Source: Rhytidiadelphus loreus (lineage: Eukaryota; Streptophyta; Bryopsida; Hypnales; Hylocomiaceae). From it: a DNA stretch of 64,000 bases. Below are positions 22,789 through 36,303 of the stretch, in pieces; positions within the stretch are counted from its first letter, which is position 1; each line of letters begins with the position of its first letter. The notes beneath the pieces were generated by a model. That model had not been told where the DNA came from, did no database searches, and was given only the letters and a program-made list of their open reading frames with translations. Location of the stretch: the NCBI GenBank assembly GCA_947034895.1, contig OX344761.1:37646863-37710862 (forward strand), written 5' to 3'. The position numbers were made by a program, and so were the translations under genes.

Positions 22789-25359
22789 ATTGAGCTTTGA
22801 TTGAGAAGATCTCAATATCTGTACAATCAAAGTCTTTGAAAATTGGAAAATAGACTAGCTTGATAGTGTTAAACAAGATCATATGGTTAGATTTTTCAAA
22901 AATTTATTTTTAAGAAAATTATACTTTTGTTCAAGAAACAACAATTTGGAGGAGATTTTGGAGTGAAGAAACTCCTTAGACATTGGGCCTTGGTCATAAA
23001 GGGGATCCTTCTAGGATTAATGTGATTGCTTGGAAAACAACCATAGTAAATGTCAAATAGTTTGAATGTAAGACAAGTATATCCTAATCAATAACATTAT
23101 AGCAAATGGACAAAATATTCTAGAATGTTATTGAAGATAGGGTCAAATTAAAAAGGTCTAAGTGTATTTAGAATCAAAGATCTCTAAAATTATAAAACAC
23201 TAGATTTATCAAATTTGAAATAAGAGATAGACTTTTAGATGAATTTCCAAACAGTTGGAAATAATAGCTCTAAATTTGGATAGACAACAATATTTTCTAA
23301 TTGGATTGGAGTTAGTTGTAACATTCTCCATTCTAATATTCTCCTAAAATTCTCCTTAAAAGTACTACGAAAAAAATATTGAATGTATTTTGGCATGTTT
23401 CATCCAATAGTGATGTCACTATCCAGATTCTTGTTCTAATGATATTCACTTTGATGAGTATATATGAGACACAAATTTAACAATCAATTACCAAAAATAA
23501 GATAAGATCCTTCTCATCCTACCTTAATCCCTAAATGCCCATGGAGCCATTTTATAGTCACTACCCAACTTTAGGTAGTGTTTCTAGGTGGAATAAACAT
23601 TTTTTTCTACACAAACCTAGATAAGGCTCTCTTTCCATTTTTTATTTCAAAACTAATTAAGATCACTAGAGTCAAACAAAAATTATAAGGAAAAATGCAC
23701 AAAATGTTTAGTATTTTTTTGGTGTTCAATATTTTTTTAATGTTTTTTGCTTGGTGGAACAACTCACACGTTAAAATGTGGGTAGGTTAGAGAAATCACT
23801 ATCTACTTTTGCTCATTTGTCCATTAATTATATGCTTGTATCTTTAAATTTATACAACTTAGTAAACTTCATCCAAAATTTGGCAAACCTTGAACATTTT
23901 TAGATGATTTAAGAAATTTCATTCATTATTTTGTATTTTTTCTCTAGTGTAATTGGAGCTAGTTCAAAAATCAAGTAAGATACTTATAAAAATTTGCCAC
24001 TAAAAAAAAATTGCTAGTGTTGGAAGGTTTACTATTTGGATAAGAAAAGGTTGATATTCTCAATACTAAATCTTATTTCTTTTGTCACAATTCAATTGAA
24101 ACTACAATTTTGACCACTCATAGAAAATTTCAATAGGCAAGATAGAAATTGTACTTTTGTAAATTTTTCAAGTTAAAACTTGAAAATTCATTGAAAGCGG
24201 ATCTATAAATAATTTTGAAATTTTGATTGTATAAGTAATTTCTATTCTTGATGCTTAACATTGTCTTCTTTAATACAAACTTTTTTTTTTAAACTATTTT
24301 TTTGTACCCACTTGGAGATACATATAAAACTTTTCTCACTATTTTGTCATTAGTAAATTTATATTTTGTAACATACTTTAACTAGTTGGAGATCTTTAAT
24401 TCCTAAATGAATTATTTATAAAAAAATTGATCATCTACAGTCAATAAATATTAAGTTTTTAGATTTTTTCCAAAGTTAATATTTTGTAGTGGTCCAGTGG
24501 AAAAATTAAAAATAGGTTGGACTTCTCACGCATTTCAATTTTTATCTTGTTGGATTGGAGATTGTATTGAGGCTAGCTTGTAGGCAATTTTTCTTTCTAT
24601 TTCTACTTGTGAGTGTATTTCAACAATTATGTATAGTAGAAATGATTTGAGCAAAGGTAGTTATAACATTTAACTAAAGGGCATTAAGCAAGGGAATAGC
24701 CCATGTTATAGTGTCTACAATTCTTGGCAAAAGAATCATTCAACTTCATAAGAATATTATAAATTGTGTCACTTTCTCATGCAATTTGATAGAGAGAATG
24801 TACAATGAGAAGTTCCCCTTGGTAAAAACATCATCAATGCACATGGCAAAATGGATCAAAATATTAAACAACTTTTGATAGATTGATATGGAATTAGATC
24901 TTGAATGTACTATCATTAGAAGTACATCAATTTTGTTAAAGTAGTCACGAGAATATTTGGATTTGAATCATAGAAAAAAAAAAAAAAAATCTATTAAGAA
25001 GAGGTCCAAAGTCCAAAATTATATAGGGCAAATTAGAACAACACTATAATATTTTAGTCTCGATTTCAATCAACACCATTACCAAAAAAATGAACCCTCC
25101 ATAAGGCTGCCAATGATTCATTTTTGGTAGCCGCACAATGCAAGTACAGAAAAATAAAATAATAATAATTTTTTTCAAAAATTTAAATAAAATTAAAAAG
25201 CTGCCAGTTTAACACTACTAGTTCCACGTCAAATTGGCAAAAAAAAAGCCATAATTACACTATAAATTACTGTGGGTACAAAACTTGCAACCTTTTCATG
25301 GATTCAGATTTTTTTAATGCAATTTATATATATCACTAAAAGAGTCATTTTGGTAAATT
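22789..25359. other. AT-rich repeat-derived sequence, no gene seen
   Basis: Very AT-rich, with few frames above 60 codons. A segment at about 24180-24300 (CTATAAATAATTTTGAAATT and following) matches 55180-55290 in the same orientation, so both are copies of a dispersed repeat. Near 23525 TTAATCCCTAAATGCCCATGG resembles a degenerate end of the TTAA elements, but a matching opposite end was not found. Confidence 0.45.
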
Positions 25360-26480
25360 AGTGTCACATGTACTAATTGAATAAATTAATGTAGTTCTTT
25401 AAGTTATTTTATCTTACTTCAAATATGAAGATTAGTCATAAATTATGAACGTAAAATGAGAAAGAATCTCTCAAATACTTCCTTTGCAATGGGTTCCATA
25501 TATTTGTTTTTTAAATTATAATAAAATATATGAAATCACATGCAACTATGTAACTAGAGACTTTTTCTTTGTAGCATTTAAGAGCAAGTCAACCCTAAGA
25601 GGGATAAAAACTTTCAAAACTTAAAACATTTTAATACACAAATGTTAGAATTGATCTCAAGGTGCTAATATGATATCAAAGGTAAGTACAACTTGGATCT
25701 AAGTTGAATCCACCTAATTGTGATTATGACAAATTAAAGGTATTGATATGATCCTTCAACTATAATATCTTGTATCAAGAGTAAGTACACCCTAGATCCA
25801 AGATAGATACACCTAATTGTGATTCTAACCTAAATATATCACAAATTCACAATTGCATGATTGCATCTTTTCTTATTCTAAAGTCTAATTTATCTAAAAT
25901 TGTTATATTTGTCATATGGAACTTTGCTAAATGAGTGTCACATGCATGGAGAAATTAGTGTAGTTATTTTAACTACCTTGTCTCAAGTCAAATATGAAGA
26001 CTAGGTATCAATTATAAACACTTAAGATAAGGTAGTCATTCAATCTCTTACACTCTTCTTTTGCAATGGGTATTATATTGTACTATAATATAATATTTAT
26101 TATATTTGAAATATAAAATATATAAAATATAAAATTCCTCAAAGACATTCATGATGATATTAGTAGACAAAGTATGATACTTTAGGGACCATTTTGTAAT
26201 TAAATAAAATTTGAAGCATACACAAATTATGATAAATTTGAAAATTTCTATTACAAAATTGAATGAATTGTACTTGTTTAAATTCATTTACTCCTTTGGA
26301 ACCTTAAAGTTCTAAAGTTAGCGAGGTTTCAAAATTTTGAAAGTTAAAAGATTACATTTTTGTTGTATGAATTTTAAATATGACATTTCTAACTTAAACC
26401 ATTCTCACAAACAAATGTTAAAATTGACGTAGAATTACCATATGATATTCTTCAACAAGCATATCCTAGATCTATACCAT
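25360..26480. repeat. Degenerate tandem duplication, unit about 580-800 bp
   Basis: GTCACATG with TTAGTGTAGTT, CAAATATGAAGA and TTTGCAATGGGT occur in the same order at about 25366-25500 and 25937-26070. The word set CAAATGTTA, AATTGA, GATAT and GATCTA recurs at about 25640 and 26410. No coding content is visible. Confidence 0.5.
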
Positions 26481-26592
26481 GATTGTTTTATTTGAATCCA
26501 TCAACCTTATATATAATACAATTGTATAACTACATCTCTTTTAATTCCTAAACCTAAATCTAAGAATGTTATATATGTATGAGCTTAATTCT

Positions 26593-27000
26593 AAGATTGC
26601 TATGTTTGTCATATGAGGTTTTGGTACAAGTTGCACAAAGTGAGGCTTGAATGACATTTAACATTTTGATTTAGTGATGAGTTCACTAGGGTTCAATCAA
26701 TTTTGAAAGATAGAATCTAAATCTAAGATTGTTGTACTTCTCATATGAGATTTGTTCTGGAACAACTTGAAGAAAGTGATGCTTGAATCTCCATCAATAT
26801 TTGGGATCAATAACAATTTCACTAGGGAGGCCAATCAATTTCTAAGGATTGGAGTCTAAATCCATGATTATTGTACATGTGATATGAGATCCATTCTAGT
26901 ACAGGTTTAAAGAAGAAAATTATGCTCTAATGTCCTTCAACATTTTGGTTCTGTGATGAGTTCACTAGGGGGTTCAATCAATTTCCAAGGATTATAAATT
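26593..27000. repeat. Three tandem units of about 130-140 bp overlapping the end of CFAP206
   Basis: Each unit contains ATATGAGAT or a variant, a GAAAGTGA-like block, and TTCACTAGGG with CAATCAATTT. Units begin at about 26593, 26723 and 26860. The third runs into the last coding exon of the CFAP206 gene (minus strand, stop at 26937-26939). Confidence 0.65.
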
Positions 27001-30000
27001 GATGTATGCTCGTAAATAGATTTGATAGTGTGCATCTTATTATGCAAATGACCTCGAAGGTTGTGTAACTCCTTGATTGGGTGAGCCATATTAGTAAACT
27101 TGGAAATGCCTGTATTGGTCCATTTGTCTTTAGGAGGATATGTCTGCATACATTATATTAAATTATGACATCACCAAATCAATTATAAGACATAGCATTA
27201 TTTTATTTATGCAAATTAGATGTATTTGGTAAAATTAATAGTTCAAATAACTTACGTATAGCTTGTTGGTATTTGTTTTCTAGTTAAGAATTTGACAACT
27301 AAAAATTATTCTACATTTAATTAGCCATTTATGACAATGAATGACTTGATTTACCTAATAATGTTTCTTGTATTATAAAATTGATAAACAACTACATCAA
27401 ATATTCCAACTTTAAATTGCACCTAAGCATTTGATGTATAGGTTGGAGTAATTCCAAAATTTTCATTATGGGTAAGAAATGAAAAATTTGCCCCAATTTT
27501 GTATTTCTCTCTCCTATAGCTAATTTGGAGACTTTAAATCCAAATACGAAGTGGTGAATAATATGCTCTTATGTTTTCTTCCATGAACTATGCCATGAAC
27601 TATGCCATCAAATAATAGCACTAAACAACAAATAGATGAAGATTCCATTCCTAAAAGTCTTCCATTCATAGTTTGTCACCTTGCTCAATAATTGGATATT
27701 CTTTCTCTTATACTTTCAAACTAGACTATGTAGTGCAATCACTATAGACTACACCAATTCTAAAAACATATTTTTTCTTAATTTAAATAAATAAATAATA
27801 TAGATATAGCATGAAGATATCTTCCATCAACCATTTATTTTGAAACATTTTAAACCATAGTATAATTGAACAAAACTAATTATTTTCCAATAGTAATTAT
27901 GAGAAAAAGCATTTGTAAATTCAAGATTAAACAGTGCTTCACTGATGAAGAAGATTCCAATGAATGAATCCAAAGGTCCTATATTTCCACCTAAAATCCT
28001 ATATTGCTGCTTCACTAGAATGATATGTCCCTTCCATTATTCTTCCACATTTGATAATCTCAAATATTCTTAAAAAATGGCATAATATATACACCATGCA
28101 ACATGGAAATCCAATTCAAAAGGACACCAATCATATCACATTGCAACTTACTATTATGAATCCAAATTATAAACCATTGTATTGCATTTTCAACCTGTGT
28201 AACATTCTCGCGTCGGAAATGGCTAACTTCAGTTTGTGTACAATGTGTCCTCAACTTTTGTAATTCCAATTTCCTGTAGTTTAGTTAAGCACATTTAGAT
28301 TTAGAAAGTTGGAGAGCATGTCCTACATTTCAATAGCAAAGTGAAAATCTTAAGCAAAAATATCTAAAACTATTTTTCTTTTTCATGTTACACATATTGG
28401 ACCTAGTTTTGAGGATTTATATAGCGACTTTGAACTGGTTAGAAGACCAACCTTCTAGAATAAAAACCCATGTTTAGGTTTATGGCAATCTATAAGAATG
28501 CTAATACAATCAAATTGTTTGGAGGAAATTCATGAGAATTTGTAGGAGCAAAATTTATTATGTATTCCTATAAAATAAAACCTTTGAGTCCAATTTAAGA
28601 GATCACAATTGAAAAGGTAATTTTCAAGAAAATCTAAGTGGGAGCACCTTAGGTGGAGCTTCTCTCTATCCCATCGACACACCCATGGGTGGACATCTGT
28701 TTGAGCCCCATAGTCTTTTGGCACCATCTCATTTACAAGTTCCGTCTCTAAACTCTGTTCTAACACTTGTTATGAATTCTCATACATTATATGCATTAAA
28801 GTATGTGCATCACGAATCATCAATTGCAACGAATGCTTTGGAATACATTTCAAATGACACTACTTTACAACCTAAACTAAGCTCACAACATTCTATAACC
28901 CATCATACAAGTACTCCAAAGTTAAACTAATTCTAATCCTATTCTTCTTAACTCTAATCTTACTATATTTGAATCCTATCACAAGATCAACCAAATCTAT
29001 TGTCACATATACATGAGATTGTTTTTCATCCCCCTAAAATGTGTCAACATGAAGAAGCTTGACGTGCATTGTAGCAATAGGCATTTGCTACAACATGCTT
29101 CATTTTTGGTGCTATTACAAAACAATGGGTCCCATTTTACATTCTAATATCTTCATATCACAAACATATCACACCAAGAATCTAAAGCTTGCTCCCATTT
29201 AAAAAGTATTTAGCAAAAGATTGTTATGCATGAAGAGAATGTGCCTTTGGGATGGAGAGGTAGCAAAACGTAGGTGTATCTTGTAAATTCAATAGGTGAA
29301 CGTATTGGGGCATCCCTTGCACCAACTTTACCACATCAACAATATACTTGCATGGTGCCTTCAAGAACCTGGCCAGTTCAATCCAAATGTAAGACAATAT
29401 AAAAATATTGTAAAAATCTTTGATCCAAATTCCTATTAAAAATGGCCTTATCTTGATTTTAGAACACAAACAGAGACAATTAACTCTAGCTTGAAGATCA
29501 ACATGAATGAAGGGATAATTCAACAAACTAAACCATGTAGACTTCATCCTTTATATGTCCTTGATATTTCCTTTTAGAAGTAAACTCTATGATACAAATT
29601 TAGAACACATGTTTCTAACTAGAGTGAATGACAAGTTTATAAAGGGTAGTTTTGAATCAAATGGTGCTAGTTGGAAAGTGCTAACCTCAATGCCTCTTTT
29701 TGAGGTAGACTCTAAGACACTTTAAACACACTAGCGTGCCCTTGTGCTCTTGCCACAACCAAAATAAAATAAAAAGTTATTTTCTAATTTTCTAATTCAA
29801 AAATAACTCAAAATCCATAACTTTCACACCATGAGTTGGGATGCCACAAAATAAAACCCGTGCACCCCTCCTTGCACAAAGATTTTTGATGGTACCAAGA
29901 ACGTGAATGGGGGATGCACAATTTTGGAGATCTCGATGTATCAAACAAAACAAAACAAACAAATAGCCTAACTTAAGGTATAGATGGGTCATGAGTAAAG

Positions 30001-33000
30001 TGAATGAAGAGTCCGTAAGTGCTACCCTCGATGCCTCCTTTTAGGTAGACTCTATGACACGGAGTTAGAACACATACTCTCAACATGAATGCATGAAGAG
30101 ACAGGAAGAGTTCTCTGAAAATTTGTGAGTACCTAGCTTGTGAGTCTTCATCCCCGAAGCAATACAATTTCATGTCTGCTGTTTGAACGATGCCCATACT
30201 TGGATCTCCTTTCCATAGTATTCCATTGTTTTTAACAAAACAAACCGGACAGAAGCCATTGTACTCAATTTGAGGCTGCTTTGCCAATACATCGGGTACT
30301 TTGTCTGGGGGGATGAAAATCGATTTACATTCATCTCGACTCACTGTGTACCTGAAAATTTTCCAACTGAAGTTAGTCGAGTAGTAAATGGGTTTCTTCA
30401 GAAAGCTGGTTTGTCTATAGAGGACCTAGAGGAAAAGCTGAGCAAACCAAAGGGTTTTCCTCTCCAGGCCCAATGTCTTGAAGAATCTCAATTTCAACGT
30501 CAAGGTGCTCTTCGAAGGCCTTGATAAATCACAAATTCAATCACAAACTCTGTAGAGTGGAGAGGTAGGGTTTGTGAAAATGCTAGGCTCTGCAGGCTAT
30601 CCTACTTAGGGTCTAATGAAAAAACCTACGAACAATAAAAAACTCTAAGACTTGACCTCACTGACCGGATTTTATAAATATACTAACGTCCTGTACACAT
30701 AGTATAGAACTTCGTTGGTTTCCATACCCTTTAGAACGCGAGGTTTGGACGGTGGATCCTCTGCACTACATTGATATATCCCACTCGAGCATGGGACCTC
30801 TAATTTACCAAAATTACACTATTTAAAATTAATGCAGGCTGGAATATTACTATATTTTAACAAAATAAATAAATTGTAATGACACTAATTCTGCAAGTGA
30901 ATATAATTTTGCGCGCTCACTAATAGAATAAATTGGTGTATTCTTGTCCCCTTCCCTCTCATCTGCAGCTATGCATAAATCGTATGAACCTCTGAATCTG
31001 CTAAATTCCAAATTTCAATGAACATGTGCACTCTACAAGCCATCTGGATAAACATATGTTACCCAAATATTGAAAAATCAGCATCTAAATCATGGTTGAG
31101 AGAAACAATAAGTGACCTTCATGAACCCGAAACCACAGACCTTTTAGTATCTTCCTTAGGAGGTTCGCACGGCAGAAAAAGAAAGTTTTTCTGCTTTTTG
31201 TCAAGGCGTTTCTCTGTGTGTGGCATTTCTCTGTAGAAAGGATTGTTGGCCATTTCCAGCAAAGGTTTGGCAGCTTTGATTCGAGCTTGCAAGTTCCGGA
31301 ATTCTTGAGCTATGGCGATATTCAGGGCTCCCAGTGCTCGCAACTCGGGAAATACCTGCTCTAATGCTTCTATGATTAACTTGTGATCAAATTCAATGTA
31401 AACCTAGAAAGTGAGTTAGCCACATTTGTCTCATCTTTCCTGAATAAAATTAAAAATTAAAATTGAATTCTTTAGTCCTTGAAACCTTACATACCTCACT
31501 TTCGGAATCAACATCACATTTTGACATGACCGATGTTTTTTCCTTCTCGCTATCACAAGCAAGTATCTCCTACTTACTAAGTAGATGACAAAATGCTTCT
31601 GGTAGACAGAAGAAAAAACATCGGAGACGACAAGCTCAAGATTTGTTAGCTATTTGAACTCAAATTTTATAAAGCATTCTCCTATTCCTATACAACTAAT
31701 AACTCTTCACTACGTAATTAAAGAAAAATTAGTAAAGCCAACATGAAAACTCTATATAAACATTTGATAGAATCAGAATGATGCACTCAAATTCTTGGGA
31801 TCAGCGGTGGGCATATAAAGTATGTTATGAAAAATAATTATTAGATTGATTTCTGCAGTAGGAAAAGAAACAGTGAGACATACCATATCACTTGGAACGA
31901 CCTCGTAACTCCCAATGATCTCCAAAATTCTATCCAAGTGCTCATGAGACTTTTCCAGGAGATCTGAGACAGACTCCTGTTTATCCCACAGATATTTATG
32001 TACAGGCTCCATGTACAGACCAGCCTGCCAATTAAGTGGAGTTTAGAGTAAAGTTCATGAAAGTTTGGTCACTAATGAAATTTTGCTTGGGATAGAAAAC
32101 AAAACATTAACCTCCTACATTAGAGGATTTTTTCTTCTTTTGACAAAACAGATTAGTCCATAGATTATTCATAGACTCTCATCATGCCTTAGTTTTAATG
32201 TGGAAATCGATGATCAAGCTACTGAATAAAAATACTTTGTTGACGTAGAAAACGTTATAAAATTGCTTACAAACCTTTCATCAAAGTAAGGAAATGAGAA
32301 AATCTGTTGAACTCGATCAAAGTTAAAGAAAGTAAGAGAATACTGACTTGAAATTGGTAAGCAATCTCATCTCGCAAGCGCTTGATAAAAATGTGATGGA
32401 CCCCCATTTCTTCATAAAACTTTGTAATGCACATACTGTATGCATGAATTTTGGTGTTGATGATTTCTAAAGTGTCATGAATCTGGAATCCCAGATCTAA
32501 TGCGTCATGCTCGTATTGCTCGTGAGGGAGCTGGAAGCGGTAGCCTCCTTTTCCTTCATATCTGTAATTCACAAAATCAATAAAATTAGCATGGAAGTCA
32601 GAACATCCATGAGTAGCAGCAGCAACACCTTTCGAAAACAGTGGCAATGATGAGTAATTTAGAGCGAAGTCATATCAAATTAGTGAAAATCAAAGGTCTA
32701 AAAGGTTTAACAAGTGATGACAACGCCACAATGGCTTGATAACCTCACTTGTTCAACATGAACTCAACTTCAAAAAATAAGGTGTTGCTACTGTAAGAGA
32801 TTCCCTTTCACATATGTCAAGAATAACTTTCGTACCGACTCAGAAGGTGCTCAACAAGGATTCTCTACAATGTTATCGCTAATAGAAACACTCCACAAAA
32901 TCTATCTACGTTAAACCTTGCCAATTGCAACGCCATTTAATGCAAACTTTGTAATTGTAACACAGCTAGATTTTTTAGAACACCTAAGGGAATTAGGTTC

Positions 33001-36000
33001 TCTACTAGTGCATGGAATATGGAGTAAGGGGAAGAAATCAAGGAGTAACCGTTTGATTGTATTTCAAGATCTAGATTGCTCAGAACTAAACTTTATACTG
33101 GTAAAATACTGGTTGCCCTTGACAAGATTTTGAGTGAAAATACGAATTGTTCAGCAACTGAGAGACCTAACTTGTTGAAGACTCTCACGCCCATCACCAC
33201 TTCAGCGAGTTCTTGCAACTGCACCATCTTCTCCTCCTTGGAAAGGTCCATCCAATATAAAAAGCCCTTCCTTGGGAAAACACTCTCCAGCGCAACCTCA
33301 AGCTCTGCTTTCATTTCGTCCTCGGCTCCGTCTAGCATGGTAGCATGTACGTCTACAAATTTGTTGTACAGAATGAGGTAGTGGATCACCCTCTCCCGCA
33401 GAACCTCAGCGGTCTCATAATACTTTCGAATGTCAATCACCTAATTATAGTGATCCACAGGCAATGTCAGAGACAGAGGCTGAACTCGCACTGAGTAAAA
33501 CTATAAGATTCATAACTTCCATTTCAAAGGCTGACATTAGATAGCCCCATTGCAGAATGGCTGCCTTGCCCCCATCGGATAGTTAAAAAACCTTTGTTTT
33601 CACATATAGAAATGTACGAGAAGGGACAGCCTGTGAAATTATTCTCTTCCGATAGAGTATAAATTTTTTTATGGATTTTTGAAGTATACAGCCCCAAATA
33701 GCCCAAAAGAGTCCGTAGATTTTTCCAAAACTTTATAGATTTCTCAGAACTAAACATTAATTATTTCAAGATCTAGATTGCTGTATACTAATCTCCCCCA
33801 AACCAAACTCCTACATATGCTAAAATGCTAAAATGCTAAACTTGACAAAAATAGTATCCTTTACCTTAGTATGTATGTCCTTGATTGTTGTTTGATTAGC
33901 ACTCAATCAATTTGCTATTATTCAACCTAATACAAATCACTAACCCAAAAGCTGACAGATGGTTAAAAGATACATTCTGACCTTGGTGTCAATGATCACT
34001 TGCATTATAGAGTCCAGCTCTGCTCTCCTTGAACTGTTTTCATCATCCAATTCTTTCATTGCAAAGTGAAAAGCTGCTAGAGTGGTTATCTGCATACGAA
34101 ACAAGGTAAATCAGTTGTCTTATTTCACTAATGTTGTCTTGTACATGTGGATGTACCTTTGTAAGATAGAGACATCCATAATCGCCACAGCCCATGGAAA
34201 CTTATTGATTAAGAAGACGTAAATTACTTATACATTGTTCAAGTGTCAGACTTGGATCAACTACCAATAAAACGTGAAAATCTATTGACTCATGCGTACA
34301 AAAATCTAAATAACGCTTTCTTTGGCGCGTTGGACTCATCTTTCATTCGATTGCAAGAGCGGAAAGGTATAAAACTTTGACTACACAAAATAAAGAACTA
34401 TGCTAAGTGCTGAAAATGGAGATTATGGATGTACCTACCTTAAGATATCTCCTCATGAACAAGTTAGAGAGGTTCGGTTCTTTTGCGTAATATCATGCAA
34501 CTATGATACTAATTCGTACTGTTACTCATCATAAAAAAGATCTATACAATGGAACTCAAGTTCTTGCACCTGTAGTTGGACTGTCTCTTGGGCTGGGCAG
34601 TTGATGAGAGTCAAATGCTTGGCAGCAAGCTCCACCATGGCTGTATACTCTAGTTCGCTCATCTTTGAAACATGCCTAGTAGAACAATGAAGGCAGCTTT
34701 ACATTTGGATCCAAACTGAGAACCTGAAATAGGAAAATCTTTTTAACTAGGATCATTTCCGATACCCATCTCTTCATACTGAAGACAACAATGGGGCATT
34801 TCTAAAAAAAATGTTAGAAAAAGGGGATGATCATACTAGGAACTTGAGGCTAATGGAAATCAACAGACTTTGAGGAGATATGCTAAGGGAGAAGAACCTA
34901 ATTGTGACATGTACCAAAATACAACAGCCTAAATCTTGCCCAATGAACACATATTGATTTTGAGAATGTACACAACCATGACATCAAAGTTGTTGTTGGC
35001 TATGAATAACATACCAAGAAAACTTAGAAATCTTACAACTATTGCATTTGATATCCAAATTATACCTCCGTTGGTGCATTGGAATCCTTATTAATTTTTG
35101 CTAATAAAAATAGAATATAAACTTGACCAAACTAATAATAAGTATGCTTAAAATGTGGTCTTTAGGTGTCATTACTTAGTAAAGAACTGCATAAACACCA
35201 AAACTCATAATCCTCCAAAATTCTCACCTTCAATTGTCAGTGGAGGATGACTGTAAAACTCACTTGTCAGGCCATTGAACAACTGCACAACGCAACTGAA
35301 AACAAGCCAGGGCTTCTTGGTACACGCGAACATGTCCCATTTTCATATATTGGGGGTGATCACGAAAACTCCGAAGCACATCCCGCACCATAGTTTCGAT
35401 CGGCCTGGGATCACTGTATGGCAATGCCTTAAACACCTGATCACCACCAAGTTGTTGCAAAGGTTTTAGAACTACCAAACAACTTGCAGCAAGATTTCAT
35501 TTCGGGGTTTGGCAATCTCTTTGCCATGTACCTTTGAACTTCAAACAGGATTTTTAGTAAAATAGGTCTACTTCAGGAACTTTTAGATGGGATATAATTA
35601 CGAGAATTTTCCCTACGTCTCTCCCAATGGTCACAATGATCGTACAGAGACCTCCCTTCCTTCCATTGGCTATGGGAAAAAAGATGGTTGACGTAATGTT
35701 GAAGATTGATAATCGTTAGAAAAATAGTATCCTTACGATTACAAAAACGAAATTACCGTAAAGAAAATCTTCTCCATGAATCTCCCTATGATATACAGAG
35801 GCCTGCCTAACGTTTCTTTCTTCAATTTACTCATAGCTGGGGTGGCTCCAAGGTTTTCTTGACGCTCTAAATTCTGGTTAATATTGCCTAATTTTCTAGT
35901 TATTTTGGTAGCAATGCTGCAGCATCTGACGATTTGTAACAAAGTTTCATTTTAATTCTGTGTAAGTACTAATCGCAATATCTTCCCTGAAGGCTTGTAG

Positions 36001-36303
36001 CAAGACCAAAAATACAAGTGACTGGTCCTGCCAAAGTACAAGGGAATAAGGCTGGCTGACCTGATGTTGAAGCTTGACAATGGTGGGAGAAGAGGGCGGC
36101 CCCAGTGGTACTTTGCGATACAGAGGATACGGATCATCGTAGGGATCTACCCACGGCGGGTTCTCCTCCTCGGGGGGCGCTGCATCCGTAGCTCTCGTCA
36201 AGGTCAGGTACAAATTCAGGTCTGGGTCTCGCCAATCTGCCACATCGAAGGTACGGACGAATCCTTCCACACGATCCTCGGGTTTCACTTCTTTGATCTG
36301 CAT
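26937..36303 (-). CDS. CFAP206: Cilia- and flagella-associated protein 206 (CFAP206/FAP206), multi-exon
   Basis: CFAP206 helps dock radial spoke 2 and dynein c on axonemal doublets; in plants it is expected only where sperm swim. Exons (minus): 36303-36061, 35436-35264, 34675-34570, 34089-33982, 33440-33172, 32561-32348, 32024-31884, 31403-31141, 30351-30133, 29368-~29320, ~28753-28648, 28273-28195, 27143-26937. Phases join at every junction checked; only the 29.3 to 28.7 kb junction is unresolved. Family landmarks: VALESVFP, LSKEEK-QLQELAEVVMGVRVFN then GKGG, EQVFPELRALGALN, NGFCPV-GILWKGDPSMGIV, CKYIVDVVKLV, AQTDVHPWVCRWDREKL, HCTQTEVSHFRREN and TYPPKD. Predicted length is about 740-750 residues, longer than vertebrate CFAP206 (about 620), mainly at the N-terminus. 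Start ATG 36301-36303 opens the first long exon. No premature stop was seen in the exons. Confidence 0.87.
30455..30790 (-). repeat. TATA-containing dispersed segment inside CFAP206 intron 8
   Basis: On the minus strand the segment reads TATTTATAAAATCC, then TTTTTCATTAGACCCT, then CTCTACAGAGTTTGTGATT, then a short frame IKAFEEHLDVEIE. The same blocks occur in order at 63870-63480 upstream of the APC2 exons. This is a dispersed unit with a promoter-like start, perhaps a solo LTR, a TRIM or a captured 5' gene end. It lies in the same orientation as the host gene. Confidence 0.5.

Noticed and set aside
25000..25260. Possible CRISPR or satellite in A/T runs
   Set aside because: Only homopolymer and simple AT tracts are present; no regular repeat-spacer pattern was seen.
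30270..30524. 84-codon + strand frame
   Set aside because: Antisense to a CFAP206 exon and the dispersed TATA segment.
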